Shown: positions 12,101-20,760 of the stretch, piece by piece
Layout: the number at the start of each line of letters is the position of its first letter
Position numbering within the stretch: position 1 is the stretch's first letter
Origin: Aureococcus anophagefferens
Lineage: Eukaryota; Sar; Pelagophyceae; Pelagomonadales; Pelagomonadaceae
Direction of reading: 5' to 3'
DNA length: 28,416 bases
Assembly: GCF_000186865.1 (NCBI RefSeq)
Contig: NW_008705584.1
Coordinates: 521,407 to 549,822 of the forward strand
Translations under genes and position numbers: made by a program
The notes under the pieces: model-generated
Told to the model about the DNA's origin: nothing
Databases searched by the model: none
What the model saw: only the letters and a program-made list of their open reading frames with translations

Positions 12101-13606
12101 ATGAAGCTTAAACGATTTCTGTTGGTGGGTCCCACCATTTTTCCATAATTGATCGTTCACCAAAGAGGTATTACCCGCCCGGGGTTATTCTGGAGTATGA
12201 GTTACGAGACAAAAGTCGCGAAACGAAAGAAATCGATTTACTTCACCTTTCCCCCGAGTATGTAAAGTTATGTGTGTTGAAAAGTCCATCTGCGTCTAGG
12301 ACTGATGTCGAAGTTCTTGTGAATCAAGTCACTTTTGAAGAGCCATTAATCAGTGATAATCGAAAACCACAGCTACGACGCTTAATCTACAGTACGAAAA
12401 TAAGGCTATGTCCTGATAACTTCACGAATTTGTCACAGAACTGATTGAAAAACTTGAAAATAACGAAAATAGTGACTACTATCTATTCAAAATTCTCAGG
12501 GCGCATATTCTGCCTCTGACGAATTGCGCATTTAACAAGCAAGGTGACAAATTCATCACTGGAAGTTATGACAGAACTTGTAAAATCTGGCGAACTGAAA
12601 CTGGGGAAGAATTGCTGACTCTTGAAGGTCATCGTAATGTGGTTTATGCGATCGCGTTCAACAACCCCTGGGGTAATAAAATCATAACAGGATCTTTCGG
12701 TATGTGCCCAGCCTACAGCGTTGTACAATTGCCCCTATGTAGACAAAACGTGCAAAATCTGGAATGCAGATAATGGTGACCTCTATCATACGTATCGTGG
12801 ACATGCCACCGAAATTGTTTGCTTATCCTTCAATCCTCATGGAATCATTGTCGCAACTGGTTCCATGGACAACACGGCCAGGCTGTGGGACGTGGAGTCC
12901 GGGGAGTGTCTGCATACACTACTTGGCCACACTGCAGAAATCGTGAGTTTAAATTTCGACACCAGCGGACAGAAAATAATAACGGGCTCGTTTGATCACA
13001 CCGTCAAGGTCTGGGATGTAAGGACTGGTCGTTGTATTCACACATTGGCTGGGCACAATGGTGAAATCTCAAGCACGCAGGTTTGTTCTACTCTAGCGTC
13101 CTGAAACGGATTTGTCACCTTCGTAGTTCAACTACCAATCTGATTTGTGTATAAGCGGCTCCATCGACCGTACATGTAAGGTTTGGGATGTTTCCAGTGG
13201 CCAGTGTGTGCATACACTTCGAGGCCATAATGATGAAATTCTGGATGTTTGCTACAATGCTACTGGCTCAAGGTTGGTGACAGCTTCTGCTGATGGGACA
13301 TCTCGTGTATTCAACACCATGACTGGAGCTTGTCAGTCCATTCTAATTGGCCACGAAGGCGAGATTTCAAAGGTTGCATTCAACCCCCAAGGTGTGAGAA
13401 TTCTGACTGCAAGCAGTGACAAGACGGCGCGCCTATGGGACATGGAAACTGGCGACTGTCTTCAGGTGAGAATCCATCAATTAATTCTCGATCACGCGGG
13501 TGCATCGTAGATCCTCGAGGGTCACACTGACGAAATATTTAGCTGTGCATTTAACTACAGCGGCGACACCATCATCACAGGTTCCAAGGATAATACATGT
13601 CGCTCG
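12101..13606 (+). CDS. DAW1: DAW1/ODA16 (WDR69), WD40 dynein assembly and transport factor
   Basis: Seven exons: 12101-12124, 12166-12257, 12300-12391, 12439-12699, 12743-13080, 13127-13465 and 13511-13606, with introns of 41, 42, 47, 43, 46 and 45 nt and matching phases. The spliced start [21 protein letters not shown] follows the animal DAW1 N-terminus, which fixes the ATG and intron 1. Eight WD-type blades follow, e.g. [30 protein letters not shown] and [16 protein letters not shown], ending [10 protein letters not shown] at the assembly gap. It encodes 414 residues, essentially full family length; only a few C-terminal codons are lost in the Ns. DAW1/ODA16 carries outer-arm dyneins to intraflagellar transport for entry into the cilium. 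It is transcribed away from BBS8. Confidence 0.97.
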
Positions 13607-13656
13607 NNNNNNNNNNNNNNNNNNNNNNNNNNNNNNNNNNNNNNNNNNNNNNNNNN
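13607..13656. other. Assembly gap (50 N)
   Basis: Exactly 50 Ns between the last DAW1 blade and the MSP domain of the next gene. A round-number run suggests a scaffolding gap of unknown true size. It hides the DAW1 stop, the intergenic spacer and the VAP start. Confidence 0.99.
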
Positions 13657-14422
13657 CCAAGCACAAACCGCACTGCGTATCAATAATCTGACGGCTGAAA
13701 ACGTCGCGTTCAAAGTAAAAACCACCACACCCGAGCGCTATCTTGTAAAGCCGAATCACGGACTGATCCGAGATGGTTGCACTGCTGAAATAACGATAAT
13801 TATCGTAAGCACCAAAAAAAAAGAGATCTTGAACAAATTTACGCTGAACGGTCCATTTGATTGCAACGACAAATTTTTGGTTCAAAGCGCCACGATCGAT
13901 AATGCCATCATGGATGATCTTGAATCCAAAACATCCCATGAACTCGCAGATGCTATAACACGCCTTTTCTGCAAAAAGGATAAGAAAGAATTACACGCGA
14001 AAAAAATCCCAGTGAGCCTTCTCTTCTTGGATCCACCGTCAGAAGCTGCAAGTCTTGGTTCAGAGCGAGGCCGGCTCCTTCATGGACCACTAGAAGCTAC
14101 AGCTCCCGTCCCGATACCTGGAACTCCGGAAGCTATGTTTGCAGAAATCGTTGCTCTTCGCAAGAAATATGATGATCTCGTGGCGTTCACTGTGAATCTT
14201 ACCGCTGAACGTGATGCCCTCACCGCGGATCTTGCGATCGCTAATTCTTCCCTCCAGCGTGAATCTCTCGGTACGACAATACAACAGCAATATGAAAACA
14301 CCGCTTTATACCATCACGCGCCCATCGCCCGTAGCTATCCGCTCGGGCTAGTTGTCACAATTAGTATCGCATCTTGCTTGCTTGGATGGTGTATACCTCA
14401 AATGATCATGAATAAAGACTGA
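13657..14422 (+). CDS. VAP-family tail-anchored protein with MSP domain (N-terminus in gap)
   Basis: One frame runs from the gap to TGA at 14420-14422 (about 254 codons seen). It opens inside a Major Sperm Protein domain: LRINNLTAENVAFKVKTTTP, then RYLVKPNHGLI and FDCNDKFLVQSA, close to VAPA/VAPB/Scs2. A coiled-coil-prone stretch (FAEIVALRKKYDDLVAF and on) follows, then one hydrophobic segment near the end (PLGLVVTISIASCLLGW) and a short polar tail. This is the usual order of ER tail-anchored VAPs, which bind FFAT motifs of lipid-transfer and tethering proteins at membrane contact sites. About the first 20-30 residues are missing in the Ns. It follows DAW1 on the same strand. Confidence 0.87.
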
Positions 14423-15119
14423 TTAAATATGTACTGATTGATATCAGAGCCGCACGCACTCGTGGTTATAGAATGAGACCAGGATTTGTACTACTGCTGG
14501 GTACGACGTTTTTCATTAGGACGCACCACTAATAACGTCATTTTGGAGAATCTAAAGAGCCCCTTCTCCACTAAAGTGGCAATGCAAGCAACAGACGCGG
14601 GGACCTAGCTTATGGCGCACAAGAATGTCCCGTGGCAGACAGCTATCTGTCCTTGGCCTGGACGAGAGGAGCCTGGAAAACTCAGGCTTTGATCTAGACC
14701 TTCAGGATATCGCGTTCTCAAACTCTTCACCGAGTTGAGTCGGGTGGTACTGCGGACGAGGGCAAGGCAGGGGTTGGCCTAATGCGCTGGCCTAATGTGA
14801 CACATCCCAAACTCTTCAAGTTCACTGGGGGCTAACTAGAGCTGCGTGGGGGGCCGGAGCTGAGGCCGCGAGGCCGCTTCGAGAGCTGAGGCCTGCGCAC
14901 CGCCGCGCCAGTGAAGCGATCAACGGCCCCGGTACCGCCGCCTTTCCTGACGGAACGCCCGGGGACGTGTCCGGGCGCCGGGCCGTGGTCAAGGGCAGCT
15001 GACTGTGGTCACAGGCGTCTAAAATGCGAAGTTCTCTTCAAAGTTTGTCATCTCTTCGGCATCTTGATGGATTTTTAGCCACACGGCACCTATCCTACGC
15101 CGGGCGACGGACAAAAGAA

Positions 15120-15161
15120 TCGACGCGTTTAACAAAAGATTCGACGCGTTTAACAAAAGAT
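15120..15161. repeat. 21-bp tandem duplication
   Basis: Two identical, directly adjacent copies of a 21-bp unit beginning TCGACGCGTTTAAC and ending AAAAGAT. The 9 bases just before it resemble the end of a third copy. Confidence 0.9.
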
Positions 15162-15174
15162 CTGCATGGCACCA

Positions 15175-15513
15175 TCAATGTCCAATGCTCGTCCCAAGCT
15201 TCATCCACTTCATCAAAAGTGAAGATACATTAACTTCTTCAAACAACATTGGTTCTTGACTTAATCGATCGATACTAACCCTGATTTCGTGCAGCATTTC
15301 GCATGTCGATGTCGATGGACGGACAACTTTCGACACGGCATTCGGCATGTTCCAGTCCACAGGGGGAGAAAGCGACTCGGAGCCTACATCGCCGTAGGGA
15401 CTCGGGGGCGGAGATTCCAAAACCCCAGTCCGTTCCTCGCGGGGACGCGCAGAAGCTGAGATCATTCGGGCCCGCGCAGCGCGCAGGACGTGGGTCCCGC
15501 CGAGAAGTCGCAT
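15175..15513 (-). CDS. Hypothetical protein (doubtful)
   Basis: A 112-codon minus-strand frame. Its last 40 residues (starting MLHEIRVSIDRLSQEP) have protein-like composition and an ATG at 15301, while the N-terminal half lies in GC-rich DNA and is Arg/Pro-rich. I do not recognise it. It could be a small gene or a 3' exon, but a chance frame is more likely. Confidence 0.18.
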   Translation of the reverse strand: MRLLGGTHVLRAARARMISASARPREERTGVLESPPPSPYGDVGSESLSPPVDWNMPNAVSKVVRPSTSTCEMLHEIRVSIDRLSQEPMLFEEVNVSSLLMKWMKLGTSIGH

Positions 15514-15927
15514 TGCTCGAGATCATTCGGGCGCTCGAGAACCACAATGCGCTATAGGGATTCCCGGGCCTTTGAGATGGAGCCGCGTCACGAGGGCCCG
15601 CCGCAGCTGCCAAGAGGACTCCCTATAGGGTTGCCCATGTGCTGCGGACGCGCGACGCGGAGGCAGCCCGCAGTGTGAGGTCTGTTGTCCGCAGTTGGGC
15701 GGACGATCAATCGGCAGCCGTCGAGAGATATGTTTGGCGAGACCGGAGGCTATAGTGCGCTAGGAAACCCCTGGGCAGAGGCGCAGTATAGTGTAATGCT
15801 GCCCGCATTGTCGCCCTAGTTAACTTGAAGGGCAAGTTAAGGGTATCTCTCTCAACCCACGGTAGCGTGCTGCGGTAGCGTGCCCACTCTTCAAGCACCA
15901 CAATCAGCCATCAGCGCAGATCCAAGC

Positions 15928-16797
15928 TCAGGTCGCTCTTTGGTGCAGAGGGACGATTCTGGTTTCGCTCATCTTTGTGAAGATCAAACCGGAAGAAGTC
16001 AGCAAGAGCGAGGACAGCGCGGCCTCGACGTACATCTTGGGGCGGGGCCCCAATAGGGTTGTGGTGGAATTGGATGTCTTTAACGCGGTCTCGCTTCGGT
16101 GCGACACAATCTGTGGAGCTTACGCGCGCGAGTTCCACATCGCTACCTCTCAAGGCTGCGCACCCTCAATCAACCCTGTATTTCGTTCCGCGCGTATTCG
16201 ATCTCGCTCCTCACGCCTCGCAAACTCCATGATATCATACTTCTTTTGGAGAATACCGTGCAGTTCTCTCTCTGTTCGTAACAGCTGCTCGCGGACCTTT
16301 TGGTTCTTCAGCACCTGTTGCGCATGCATGTGCCTACAGATTAGCACGAGTTTGCTAATAATTTTCGATGTAAAAATTTAATAACATGAAAACTCACTTC
16401 CAACTTGATGCCTCCTTGACAAGAGCTTCGTATTGATTCTTCCAACATGCCAACCTGGTGTTGATTAGCATTTGATTGGCATTTTTGAGTGCAAAAGCGC
16501 ACTGGAGCTTGCGACTCTGCGGCATCAGATTCAAGTTCTATGTACTCCCTGGCTTGTGATTCCAGACGAGCTTCAAGATCGACATTTATCGCCTCTACAT
16601 CAGATATGCGCTGCATACAGGTTCGCAACTGGCTGTGACAATCTTGCACTTCCACTGTATCGTAAGTCTCACGCGATATACCAACACCGGAAACCTGAAT
16701 AAAACGAACATGATTGCACAAGAACCATTCAACGCACCCGATCAAAAAATCCGCCACCGAAAGCCTCGACATCGGCGCCGAAGCCTGTGCCACTCAT
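15928..16797 (-). CDS. Unrecognised coiled-coil protein, multi-exon
   Basis: Preferred model (minus strand): exons 16738-16797 (MSGTGFGADVEAFGGGFFDR), 16584-16694, 16398-16537, 16164-16333 and 15928-16118, with introns of 43, 46, 64 and 45 nt and consistent phases, about 223 residues. Charged helical stretches such as CAFALKNANQMLINTR, ACWKNQYEALVKEAS and QQVLKNQKVREQLLRTEREL, then KKYDIMEFARREERDRIRAE, predict coiled coil. The C-terminal exon is Ser/Thr-rich and unstructured in look. The second intron (16538-16583, donor GTCGAT) is the least certain: without it the exon also reads LEARLESQAREYIELESDAA, a good heptad, but then the frame breaks. I do not recognise the family; a cytoskeletal or ciliary role would be a guess. 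Confidence 0.55.
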
Positions 16798-16898
16798 ACT
16801 TATTCTATCCGCGTTAATCTCACAGTGTGCGGGCATTGCGTACACGCCATCCCAAGTTAAACTCAACTCGGAACAAGCCACTCGTATTGAAGTTATTT

Positions 16899-16903
16899 AT
16901 AAT
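16899..16903. repeat. Target-site duplication, left copy (ATAAT)
   Basis: ATAAT directly precedes the left terminus of the retrotransposon. The identical 5 bases follow its right terminus at 20225-20229. A 5-bp duplication is normal for LTR-element integrases. Confidence 0.8.
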
Positions 16904-17234
16904 TAGAGAGAGATACCCCAAACTAGGGTACTAAGGAACGTTGAGATCAACGTTACAGGGTAGTGCAGTGTCATCTCCATAGTGTGACGTCGCGATAGTG
17001 AGGGGACAGGGTAATGTAAATTACGGGGATGATGGGGAATCACGAAGCTACTCAATTCAGGTAGATCCCTTTTTCAAGTTCACTACACTGACTACGAGGA
17101 ATTCCCTTTTCAGGTTCAGCCCCGCAACTCTCCTTACGCATAAACCGTGGAGAATTAAAGTACAAGGGAGGAGAGGAGGAGCCTAACTAGGGATACTCTC
17201 AGGATCGGGATCCTCTAACTAGGAAAACTCTCTA
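16904..17234 (+). repeat. 5' LTR (331 bp)
   Basis: Bounded by TAGAGAG and CTCTCTA instead of the usual TG...CA. It contains a near-perfect palindrome, AACGTTGA-GA-TCAACGTT (16937-16954). Its last 65 bp recur at the right end of the element. It should carry promoter and polyadenylation signals, but I cannot point to them with confidence. Confidence 0.8.
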
Positions 17235-17241
17235 CACCCCC

Positions 17242-17261
17242 AGAATTGAAACTTCAATTCT
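17242..17261 (+). repeat. 9-bp perfect inverted repeat just after the 5' LTR
   Basis: AGAATTGAA, two bases, then TTCAATTCT, starting 8 bases after the LTR. This is where a tRNA primer-binding site normally lies; no TGG-type site is seen. It could form a hairpin in the element RNA. Confidence 0.75.
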
Positions 17262-17582
17262 AGAGTTTGAAATAGGTCAGAAATGATAACACCAAACATC
17301 GGAGATCATCTCAAACTAAAAATTCATAATATAGAGTTGCTTGTGAAGACTTTGCTCAAGGATTATTTCCTGACTCTTCCTCAACTTACCCTCAAGTTCT
17401 ACCTCAACCTATCCTCAAGGTCTACCTTCCTCTTTACAGGACCATAGGCTCAGCCTACTGGGCCTACCGCCACCCTGACTGACCTTCCCCACTGAGGAGG
17501 CTCTCCTCCTTTCTTTCTCCTTTCCTATCCCAAAGTACTGAGATCCTCCCTCCCTGGCGCTAACGCCAGTAGGTCAGTCCAC

Positions 17583-17649
17583 GTAACTCTCGCAGCTGCC
17601 CCTGCGAGGGTTATGGGCCCACAGATCGTATAACTCCAGCGAGAGTTAC
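17583..17649 (+). repeat. Nested inverted repeats in the gag leader
   Basis: GTAACTCTCGC (17583-17593) and GCGAGAGTTAC (17639-17649) are perfect inverse copies 45 bp apart. Inside, TAACTCTCGCAG (17584-17595) pairs with CTGCGAGGGTTA (17602-17613) at 11 of 12 positions. The two pairings compete for the left arm, so the RNA could switch between two hairpins. A packaging or translation element is possible; this is inference. Confidence 0.7.
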
Positions 17650-19761
17650 GGATCTGGCTCCTATGTGACGCAGCTATCTGGACTTCAAATTCTTAAAATA
17701 GATGACGTCCAGCTTGATGAATCTAGTGCTCGCGGAGAGCAAGTGATTCTATGGGACAAAGTTCCAATTGATCTTTTCACTAAAGAAAAATTTTTGAAGG
17801 ATCCACTCAAATATATCACAGAAGAAGGATTCAAATTGAAGGATCAGAAATTCGTGATCTCAAAGATTCTCAAGCATGACAAAGCTCTTGAAATGAAGAC
17901 GCTCTCATTTCACTGCATTCCTATGAATTTTGGGGATCGCACGAATGAGCATCAACCGTGCTATATACCCTTAAATCCTTTCTTTGACGGTTATCGCAAT
18001 TGCTTATTCAAAGCTGGCATGAATCAGAGTGCTGAAGATCGACGTTACGCACCGATGAGTTCTATGATTCCAGGGGATGTTAACTTCAATCCTGCGGAGC
18101 ATATGGATCTCACGGACTTTGGCTCATCAGACACTGTAGTATCTGAAAATCTCTATGCTTACCTGAACAATAGCTTCCGTAATCTGTCCCAAAAGGACAA
18201 ATCTGAGTTGCTCTCAGCAGAGATGGAGAACATCAGGAAAATAAGCATGGGCTGCAAGTCCTACACTCTAGTTCAATGGGTTCTCAGTGTTCTGTGTGGT
18301 GGACAAGAGTCCATACTTCTACACTTGCAGGACTATCGTAAAGATGTACTCGACGCTACAACTGGAGCCTTCTCCGAATTTCCATTACTTGACCCCAACA
18401 ACATCATGAAGTTTGTATATCAACTTAATGAGAAGATAGGGTCTATGTCAAATTATGACACCTATGCATACAGAACCAAGAGAGAGCTCATGCGAGAGGT
18501 CATTCCGGCCATGTGGCGTCATGTGAGTGCCGCACAATGGCAGAACTCCAGTGATGAACCAGCATCTGCCTTACATGAAAAGATCTTTAAAATTACAGAT
18601 GCTCTTCGCGTTTTCTATGGGAACTCCCATCATCGCGATAGTCCCAGTTCACTAAAAGCTCTCGAAGCAGCACAAGTTGGTCTCAGTCATGCCATCTATG
18701 ACATAAAATTAATGATAGATATGTTTACATCCTTGTACGCCGCTCACTATGCGGAACCGCCGGATATGAACGAATGTCTTTCACTAGATCTCGATAACAC
18801 ACAACAATTCAAGCACCGAAGTAGGTTATCTCAAGCACAGTTCAGTCTCAGCCTGAAAAATGCTGGCATGTATCAGGTGGAAGAATTGGAGTCTTGTACT
18901 TTCTATCTGAATGACACTGACATGGACGAAGTTAACCAGCTCTACGACGCTTGTGACAGAGATGAAACCATATTGAGCTTATTAGATGAGACCACGGCAG
19001 CCTTCGCTGCCAATTGTGTGAGTGTGCATTTCACTGAAGAACAAATCATGATGGCAGGTGGAAATAAATCTGCTACTCCAGGGTTCAAGCCAAAGGCAAC
19101 TAGCAACCGTCAAAAAGGTCGCCTTAAACTACGGGATCGCGGTAAAGGCGGTTTTGGTAGAGGCTCAGGCGGTTTTGGTAGAGGTGGAGGCAAATTGCAC
19201 AGCACCTCTTCCTTCAACCAGATTGAAAGAAAGGTAGTGAACTTGTCCTCTAACGATGAAAATGATCCGATGCATAAACGCAAAGAAGCCTACATCGACA
19301 GGATGAAAACAGCTGTGAAGCATGCAGTACCAAGAAGCTCACAGCAGGCCAGAACCAGTCAAAGAGAGAGTGATTTTGGTGCAGCGCATCATAACGTGGA
19401 TGTCCGCGATGAGTCGAATGTCCCAAAGACATCCATGGCGCTGCAGAAATTCATCTACACTCAGATCAAAAATGGTACATTTAACCAGCTTGATGATGAT
19501 GTTAAGAAAGAATTGGAACAGCTACAAAAAGCCACCTTTAAGTCGCTAAAGACAGCAAATGTTTTGGAAGCGACAGACTTTCAGCCCGACGATGTTCCCG
19601 AGGAGACGATGGCAGCGGTGTATCATCAAACTGGGGGAGAGTTGTTCTCAGAAACAAAAGAGACAATACTCACCATGGAAGAGCTAGAGGAAGAAAGCAA
19701 TGACTCCTCTTTCCCTGCAATTATGTTGACAGACACCGAGATGTCAAGTTTTCGGGATTAG
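17587..19761 (+). CDS. Gag-like protein of the LTR retrotransposon
   Basis: The frame is open from just after TAA at 17584-17586 to TAG at 19759-19761. The first in-frame ATG is only at 17893, although the reading before it looks protein-like (e.g. LQILKIDDVQLDESS), so translation may start at a non-ATG codon or on a spliced RNA. The body is mostly polar and helical. There is no CCHC zinc knuckle; instead a basic Gly/Arg block (KGGFGRGSGGFGRGGG, about 19141-19191) probably binds RNA. Position between a 5' LTR and a retropepsin supports Gag; I cannot match it to a named family. The acidic C-terminus overlaps the protease frame by 52 nt downstream of a slip-type heptamer at 19710. Confidence 0.75.
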   Translation, partial: LSQLPLRGLWAHRSYNSSESYGSGSYVTQLSGLQILKIDDVQLDESSARGEQVILWDKVPIDLFTKEKFLKDPLKYITEEGFKLKDQKFVISKILKHDKALEMKTLSFHCIPMNFGDRTNEHQPCYIPLNPFFDGYRNCLFKAGMNQSAEDRRYAPMSSMIPGDVNFNPAEHMDLTDFGSSDTVVSENLYAYLNNSFRNLSQKDKSELLSAEMENIRKISMGCKSYTLVQWVLSVLCGGQESILLHLQDYRKDVLDATTGAFSEFPLLDPNNIMKFVYQLNEKIGSMSNYDTYAYRTKRELMREVIPAMWRHVSAAQWQNSSDEPASALHEKIFKITDALRVFYGNSHHRDSPSSLKALEAAQVGLSHAIYDIKLMIDMFTSLYAAHYAEPPDMNECLSLDLDNTQQFKHRSRLSQAQFSLSLKNAGMYQVEELESCTFYLNDTDMDEVNQLYDACDRDETILSLLDETTAAFAANCVSVHFTEEQIMMAGGNKSATPGFKPKATSNRQKGRLKLRDRGKGGFGRGSGGFGRGGGKLHSTSSFNQIERKVVNLSSNDENDPMHKRKEAYIDRMKTAVKHAVPRSSQQARTSQRESDFGAAHHNVDVRDESNVPKTSMALQKFIYTQIKNGTFNQLDDDVKKELEQLQKATFKSLKTANVLEATDFQPDDVPEETMAAVYHQTGGELFSETKETILTMEELEEESNDSSFPAIMLTDTEMSSFRD
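19710..19716 (+). promoter_or_regulatory. Candidate -1 ribosomal frameshift heptamer TTTCCCT
   Basis: In the gag frame it reads T TTC CCT, the exact X XXY YYZ arrangement. A -1 slip here enters the frame of the protease, which stays open to 20111. A 9-bp stem with one G-U pair (19761-19769 with 19779-19787) lies about 44 nt downstream, farther than the usual 5-9 nt. Confidence 0.5.
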
Positions 19762-20111
19762 ATGCAGACGCTTCATCTGTCTGTATCTCTATCCCAAATG
19801 ATGAAACAATAATGTCTGCTTTAATCGGTTCCTCTGCTTCAGTCAGCTCCGCTGAACCTTCTCATCGAAAAGTCAGATTCTCAGGAAGAAAAATGACCGC
19901 AAACGACGTTGCTCGGCTGCTCAGTTCGAGACAGTTTGCTGAAGATGAGCTACAGCCAAGATTAGAACTCCTAGACAGTGGAGCAACAATCTCAGTACAA
20001 AGAAATGAACTGGGTTTACTCAAAGAAACTATCAAGAAGATCCCCAGCTTGAGCATTACCTGTGGCACGTCACAACCTTGGGCCATGCGAGAGCTCTTCA
20101 TACATCCTTAG
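19710..20111 (+). CDS. Start of pol: retropepsin-type aspartic protease, truncated
   Basis: In the -1 frame relative to gag, open from 19710 to TAG at 20109-20111. It contains ELLDSGATISVQRNEL, with the catalytic DSGAT (Asp codon 19974-19976) of retroviral-type aspartic proteases, which act as dimers to cut the Gag-Pol polyprotein. The flap and second conserved motif are not clear, and the frame ends about 45 residues after the active site. Bases 20112-20159 read sensibly in another frame (CIPKDGQLICLE), so decay or a frameshift is likely. Then the partial 3' LTR begins; the rest of pol is deleted. An ATG at 19812 could allow separate initiation. Confidence 0.78.
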   Translation, partial: FPCNYVDRHRDVKFSGLDADASSVCISIPNDETIMSALIGSSASVSSAEPSHRKVRFSGRKMTANDVARLLSSRQFAEDELQPRLELLDSGATISVQRNELGLLKETIKKIPSLSITCGTSQPWAMRELFIHP

Positions 20112-20159
20112 CTTTTGCATTCCAAAGGATGGACAGTTGATCTGCCTAGAGAAAATAGT

Positions 20160-20224
20160 GGAGAGGAGGGGCCTAACTAGGGATACTCTCAGGATCGGGA
20201 TCCTCTAACTAGGAAAACTCTCTA
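20160..20224 (+). repeat. Truncated 3' LTR (65 bp)
   Basis: Matches 17170-17234 with a single mismatch (20170 versus 17180) and ends at the same CTCTCTA terminus, followed by the ATAAT duplication. Confidence 0.88.
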
Positions 20225-20260
20225 ATAATGCAGGCCTCTTTCGAGATCCGGGCCCGGGGA

Positions 20261-20380
20261 CGGTAAATGCGCTCCAAGGGGGTTCCGGCACGGTAAATGC
20301 GCTCCAGGCACGCGGCCCGGCACGGGCCCGGCACTCGGCACGGGCCCCGAGCACGGGCTTGAGGGGAGATGGCAGTGTTC
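20261..20380. repeat. GC-rich minisatellite, cluster 1
   Basis: CGGTAAATGCGCTCCA occurs at 20261-20276 and 20291-20306 (30-bp period). It is followed by irregular copies of GGCACGGGCCC. A second cluster of the same unit lies at about 20664-20760. Confidence 0.75.
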
Positions 20381-20477
20381 CTAACCTAGGCTCGTCGGAC
20401 GGGAAATGGAAAAGTGAGATGGGGCTGCTAAGCAGCCCTGATTCCCAACAGGAGAGGGTCACTCTATACTGTCTTAA
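20357..20477. repeat. Dispersed repeat, copy 1 of about 120 bp
   Basis: Starts GCTTGAGGGGAGATGGCAGT and includes GTGAGATGGGGCTGCT and GCCCTGATTCCCAACAGGAG. It aligns with 26132-26247 with a few substitutions and small indels. Same orientation; probably a fragment of an interspersed element. Confidence 0.85.
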
Positions 20478-20663
20478 CTTGGAATGGAAAGAGGGAAAGA
20501 GAAGGAAATTGGGGAAAGGAGAAAGGAGCCCCATACTAAAGTGGGGACCTTGGGACTGAACTCAGGCGCATGAGGATATCATGATGAACCTGCGAGGAAA
20601 TTGCAAGAAGGGGAAATAAGGACAGTAGGGCAGATACAGGAGAATCTCCCTCCTGAGATGCGG

Positions 20664-20760
20664 CCAGGCACGGGCCCGACACGCGGCACGGGGCCCAGCA
20701 CGCGGCCCCGGGCACGGGCCGGGCACAGGCCGGGGACGTGGCCCAGGACCGCGGCACGCA
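20664..20760. repeat. GC-rich minisatellite, cluster 2
   Basis: Degenerate tandem run of GGCACGGGCCC/GGCACGCGGCCC-like units, the same unit as the cluster near 20300. Confidence 0.7.

Larger units (their letters stand above)
14423..15927. other. Intergenic region with GC-rich blocks
   Basis: About 1.5 kb after VAP. Two GC-rich patches (about 14830-15000 and 15380-15680) interrupt average-composition DNA. A 21-bp tandem pair sits at 15120-15161 and GAGATCATTCGGG occurs twice (near 15460 and 15520). Apart from one doubtful minus-strand frame I see no convincing gene. Confidence 0.5.
16904..20224 (+). mobile_element. LTR retrotransposon insertion with deleted pol and truncated 3' LTR
   Basis: The 3,321-bp unit starts TAGAGAG and ends CTCTCTA (inverted termini) and is bounded by ATAAT on both sides. 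A 65-bp direct repeat at 17170-17234 and 20160-20224 differs at one base. The left copy is the end of a 331-bp 5' LTR (16904-17234); the right copy is what remains of the 3' LTR. Between them lie a long gag-like frame and the start of an aspartic protease in the -1 frame. Reverse transcriptase, RNase H and integrase are absent, as are the first 266 bp of the 3' LTR, so one deletion probably joined the protease region to the LTR interior. One mismatch in 65 bp and an intact gag suggest a fairly young insertion. The superfamily cannot be settled without RT. Confidence 0.87.

Noticed and set aside
15911..16153. 80-codon minus-strand frame after the coiled-coil gene
   Set aside because: A 45-nt intron (16119-16163) joins the same DNA in a different frame to the coiled-coil gene with consistent phase, which explains it better.
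17583..17649. tRNA-sized foldable segment
   Set aside because: The pairing pattern is two competing long stems, with no T-loop or anticodon-stem arrangement; treated as element leader structure.
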